NCBI RefSeq assembly: GCF_011601345.1
Contig: NZ_JAAORB010000008.1
Coordinates: 40,657 to 104,656 of the forward strand
DNA from: Roseovarius gahaiensis
GTDB taxonomy: Bacteria; Pseudomonadota; Alphaproteobacteria; Rhodobacterales; Rhodobacteraceae
DNA length: 64,000 nt
Direction: 5' to 3'
Both the position numbers and the translations under genes were made by a program. Shown here one piece after another: positions 63,534 to 64,000 of the stretch. Position 1 is the first letter of the stretch; every line of letters begins with the position of its first letter. The notes under the pieces are model-generated. The model was not told the DNA's origin. It searched no databases and was given only the letters and a program-made list of their open reading frames with translations.

Positions 63534-64000
63534 ATGGCATTGGACGAGCGTCAGGGCGTGTGGAAGTCAGGCAAGGGCAAGGGCCGTCATACGCCGAAGG
63601 GCCGCCAGTTGGAGGACCATGCGTGGGACGGTGTGCGCGGGCTGTTGGGCGATGGGCCGCGGCGGCGCGATTTGCTGATTGAGTATCTGCATTTGGTTCA
63701 GGACAAATTCGGCCATTTGTCGGCGGCGCATCTGCGGGCGCTGGCCGAAGAATTGCGCATTTCGCAGGCCGAAGTTTACGAAGTCGCAACCTTTTACGCG
63801 CATTTTGACGTGGTCAAAGAGGGTGAAACCCCGCCACCGGCGCTGACCATCCGGGTGTGTGATTCGCTGTCATGCGAGCTGGCCGGCGCGCAACAGTTGA
63901 AATCCGCGCTGGAGGAGGGGCATGACCCGGCGCAGGTGCGCGTTCTGCGCGCGCCGTGCATGGGCCGCTGCGACACCGCCCCGGTGTTGGAGCTGGGCCA
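63534..64000 (+). CDS. NuoE-like domain of NAD-dependent formate dehydrogenase subunit (cut by window edge)
   Basis: The first 155 residues are present, running off the end. An N-terminal tail (MALDERQGVWKSGKGKGRHTPKGRQ) precedes a NuoE/FdsG-like thioredoxin fold with YEVATFYAHFDVVK and two cysteine pairs for a 2Fe-2S cluster (CDSLSC, CMGRC). In Rhodobacteraceae such a start is usually fused to a NuoF-like half as the diaphorase subunit of a soluble formate dehydrogenase. The continuation is outside the window. AGGAGA precedes the ATG. Confidence 0.8.
   Translation, partial: MALDERQGVWKSGKGKGRHTPKGRQLEDHAWDGVRGLLGDGPRRRDLLIEYLHLVQDKFGHLSAAHLRALAEELRISQAEVYEVATFYAHFDVVKEGETPPPALTIRVCDSLSCELAGAQQLKSALEEGHDPAQVRVLRAPCMGRCDTAPVLELG

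Overview
The window is a chromosomal stretch of a GC-rich alphaproteobacterium of the Rhodobacteraceae (Roseobacter group). Pointers are: small families typical of that group (DUF6324, DUF6476), the ribB-ribH-nusB operon, a CarD/CdnL regulator, a Suv3-like helicase, LexA boxes of the alphaproteobacterial form (GTTC/GAAC direct repeats with 7-base spacers), a tRNA-His that appears to lack G-1, and a DUF1127 gene followed by CcsR/'cuckoo'-type hairpins. I see no phage, transposase, rRNA or CRISPR. Most genes are housekeeping or central metabolism.

Layout. 1-5.1 kb: SDR fragment, MBL-fold protein with an altered metal site, ICMT-like methyltransferase, pntAB transhydrogenase. 5.3-8.8 kb: DUF3422 protein and the riboflavin/nusB operon. 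8.9-12.3 kb: livHMGF-type ABC transporter without a binding protein. 12.4-14.3 kb: small membrane protein, a highly structured intergenic RNA candidate, SOS-controlled mmcB, tRNA-His. 14.3-19.3 kb: pseudouridine synthase, heat-shock sigma factor RpoH with its own terminator and a sigma32-like promoter, lipoprotein hydrolase, oligoendopeptidase. 19.4-24.8 kb: DNA ligase/exonuclease repair pair and small metabolic enzymes. 24.8-31.1 kb: Suv3-like helicase, S4 protein, seven-iron ferredoxin, carD, and the divergent cobalamin genes cobS and cobT. 31.2-35.7 kb: Kef-type antiporter and a very large one-TM protein with a PilM/GspL-like start and a PilP-like end. 36.2-40.6 kb: metY, VOC protein, glycosyltransferase-like protein, tRNA-Tyr, rlmB, zinc-ribbon protein. 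40.75-46.8 kb: dispersed histidine genes (hisE, hisF, hisA, hisH, hisB). 46.9-55 kb: tRNA-Gly, pyruvate carboxylase, FMN oxidase, uvrD/pcrA with a LexA box. 55.1-57.5 kb: cobalamin riboswitch with an unrecognised small gene, an M20 hydrolase, then the CcsR-like array and its DUF1127 gene. 57.9-64 kb: lipoprotein, SOS-box-linked remnant of dnaE2, 2Fe-2S ferredoxin, purD, xseA, and the start of an NAD-dependent formate dehydrogenase/NuoE-like gene.

The strongest unusual signals are regulatory or structural. Four tandem hairpins share an identical anti-Shine-Dalgarno loop behind a DUF1127 gene. Three LexA boxes occur, one of them on a collapsed mutasome gene. A dispersed hairpin repeat lies just after stop codons, always in the direction of transcription. 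A second intergenic repeat of about 175 bases occurs at 36 and 47 kb. There is also a cobalamin riboswitch in front of an orphan gene. Function names rest on reading motifs by eye; no searches were run.
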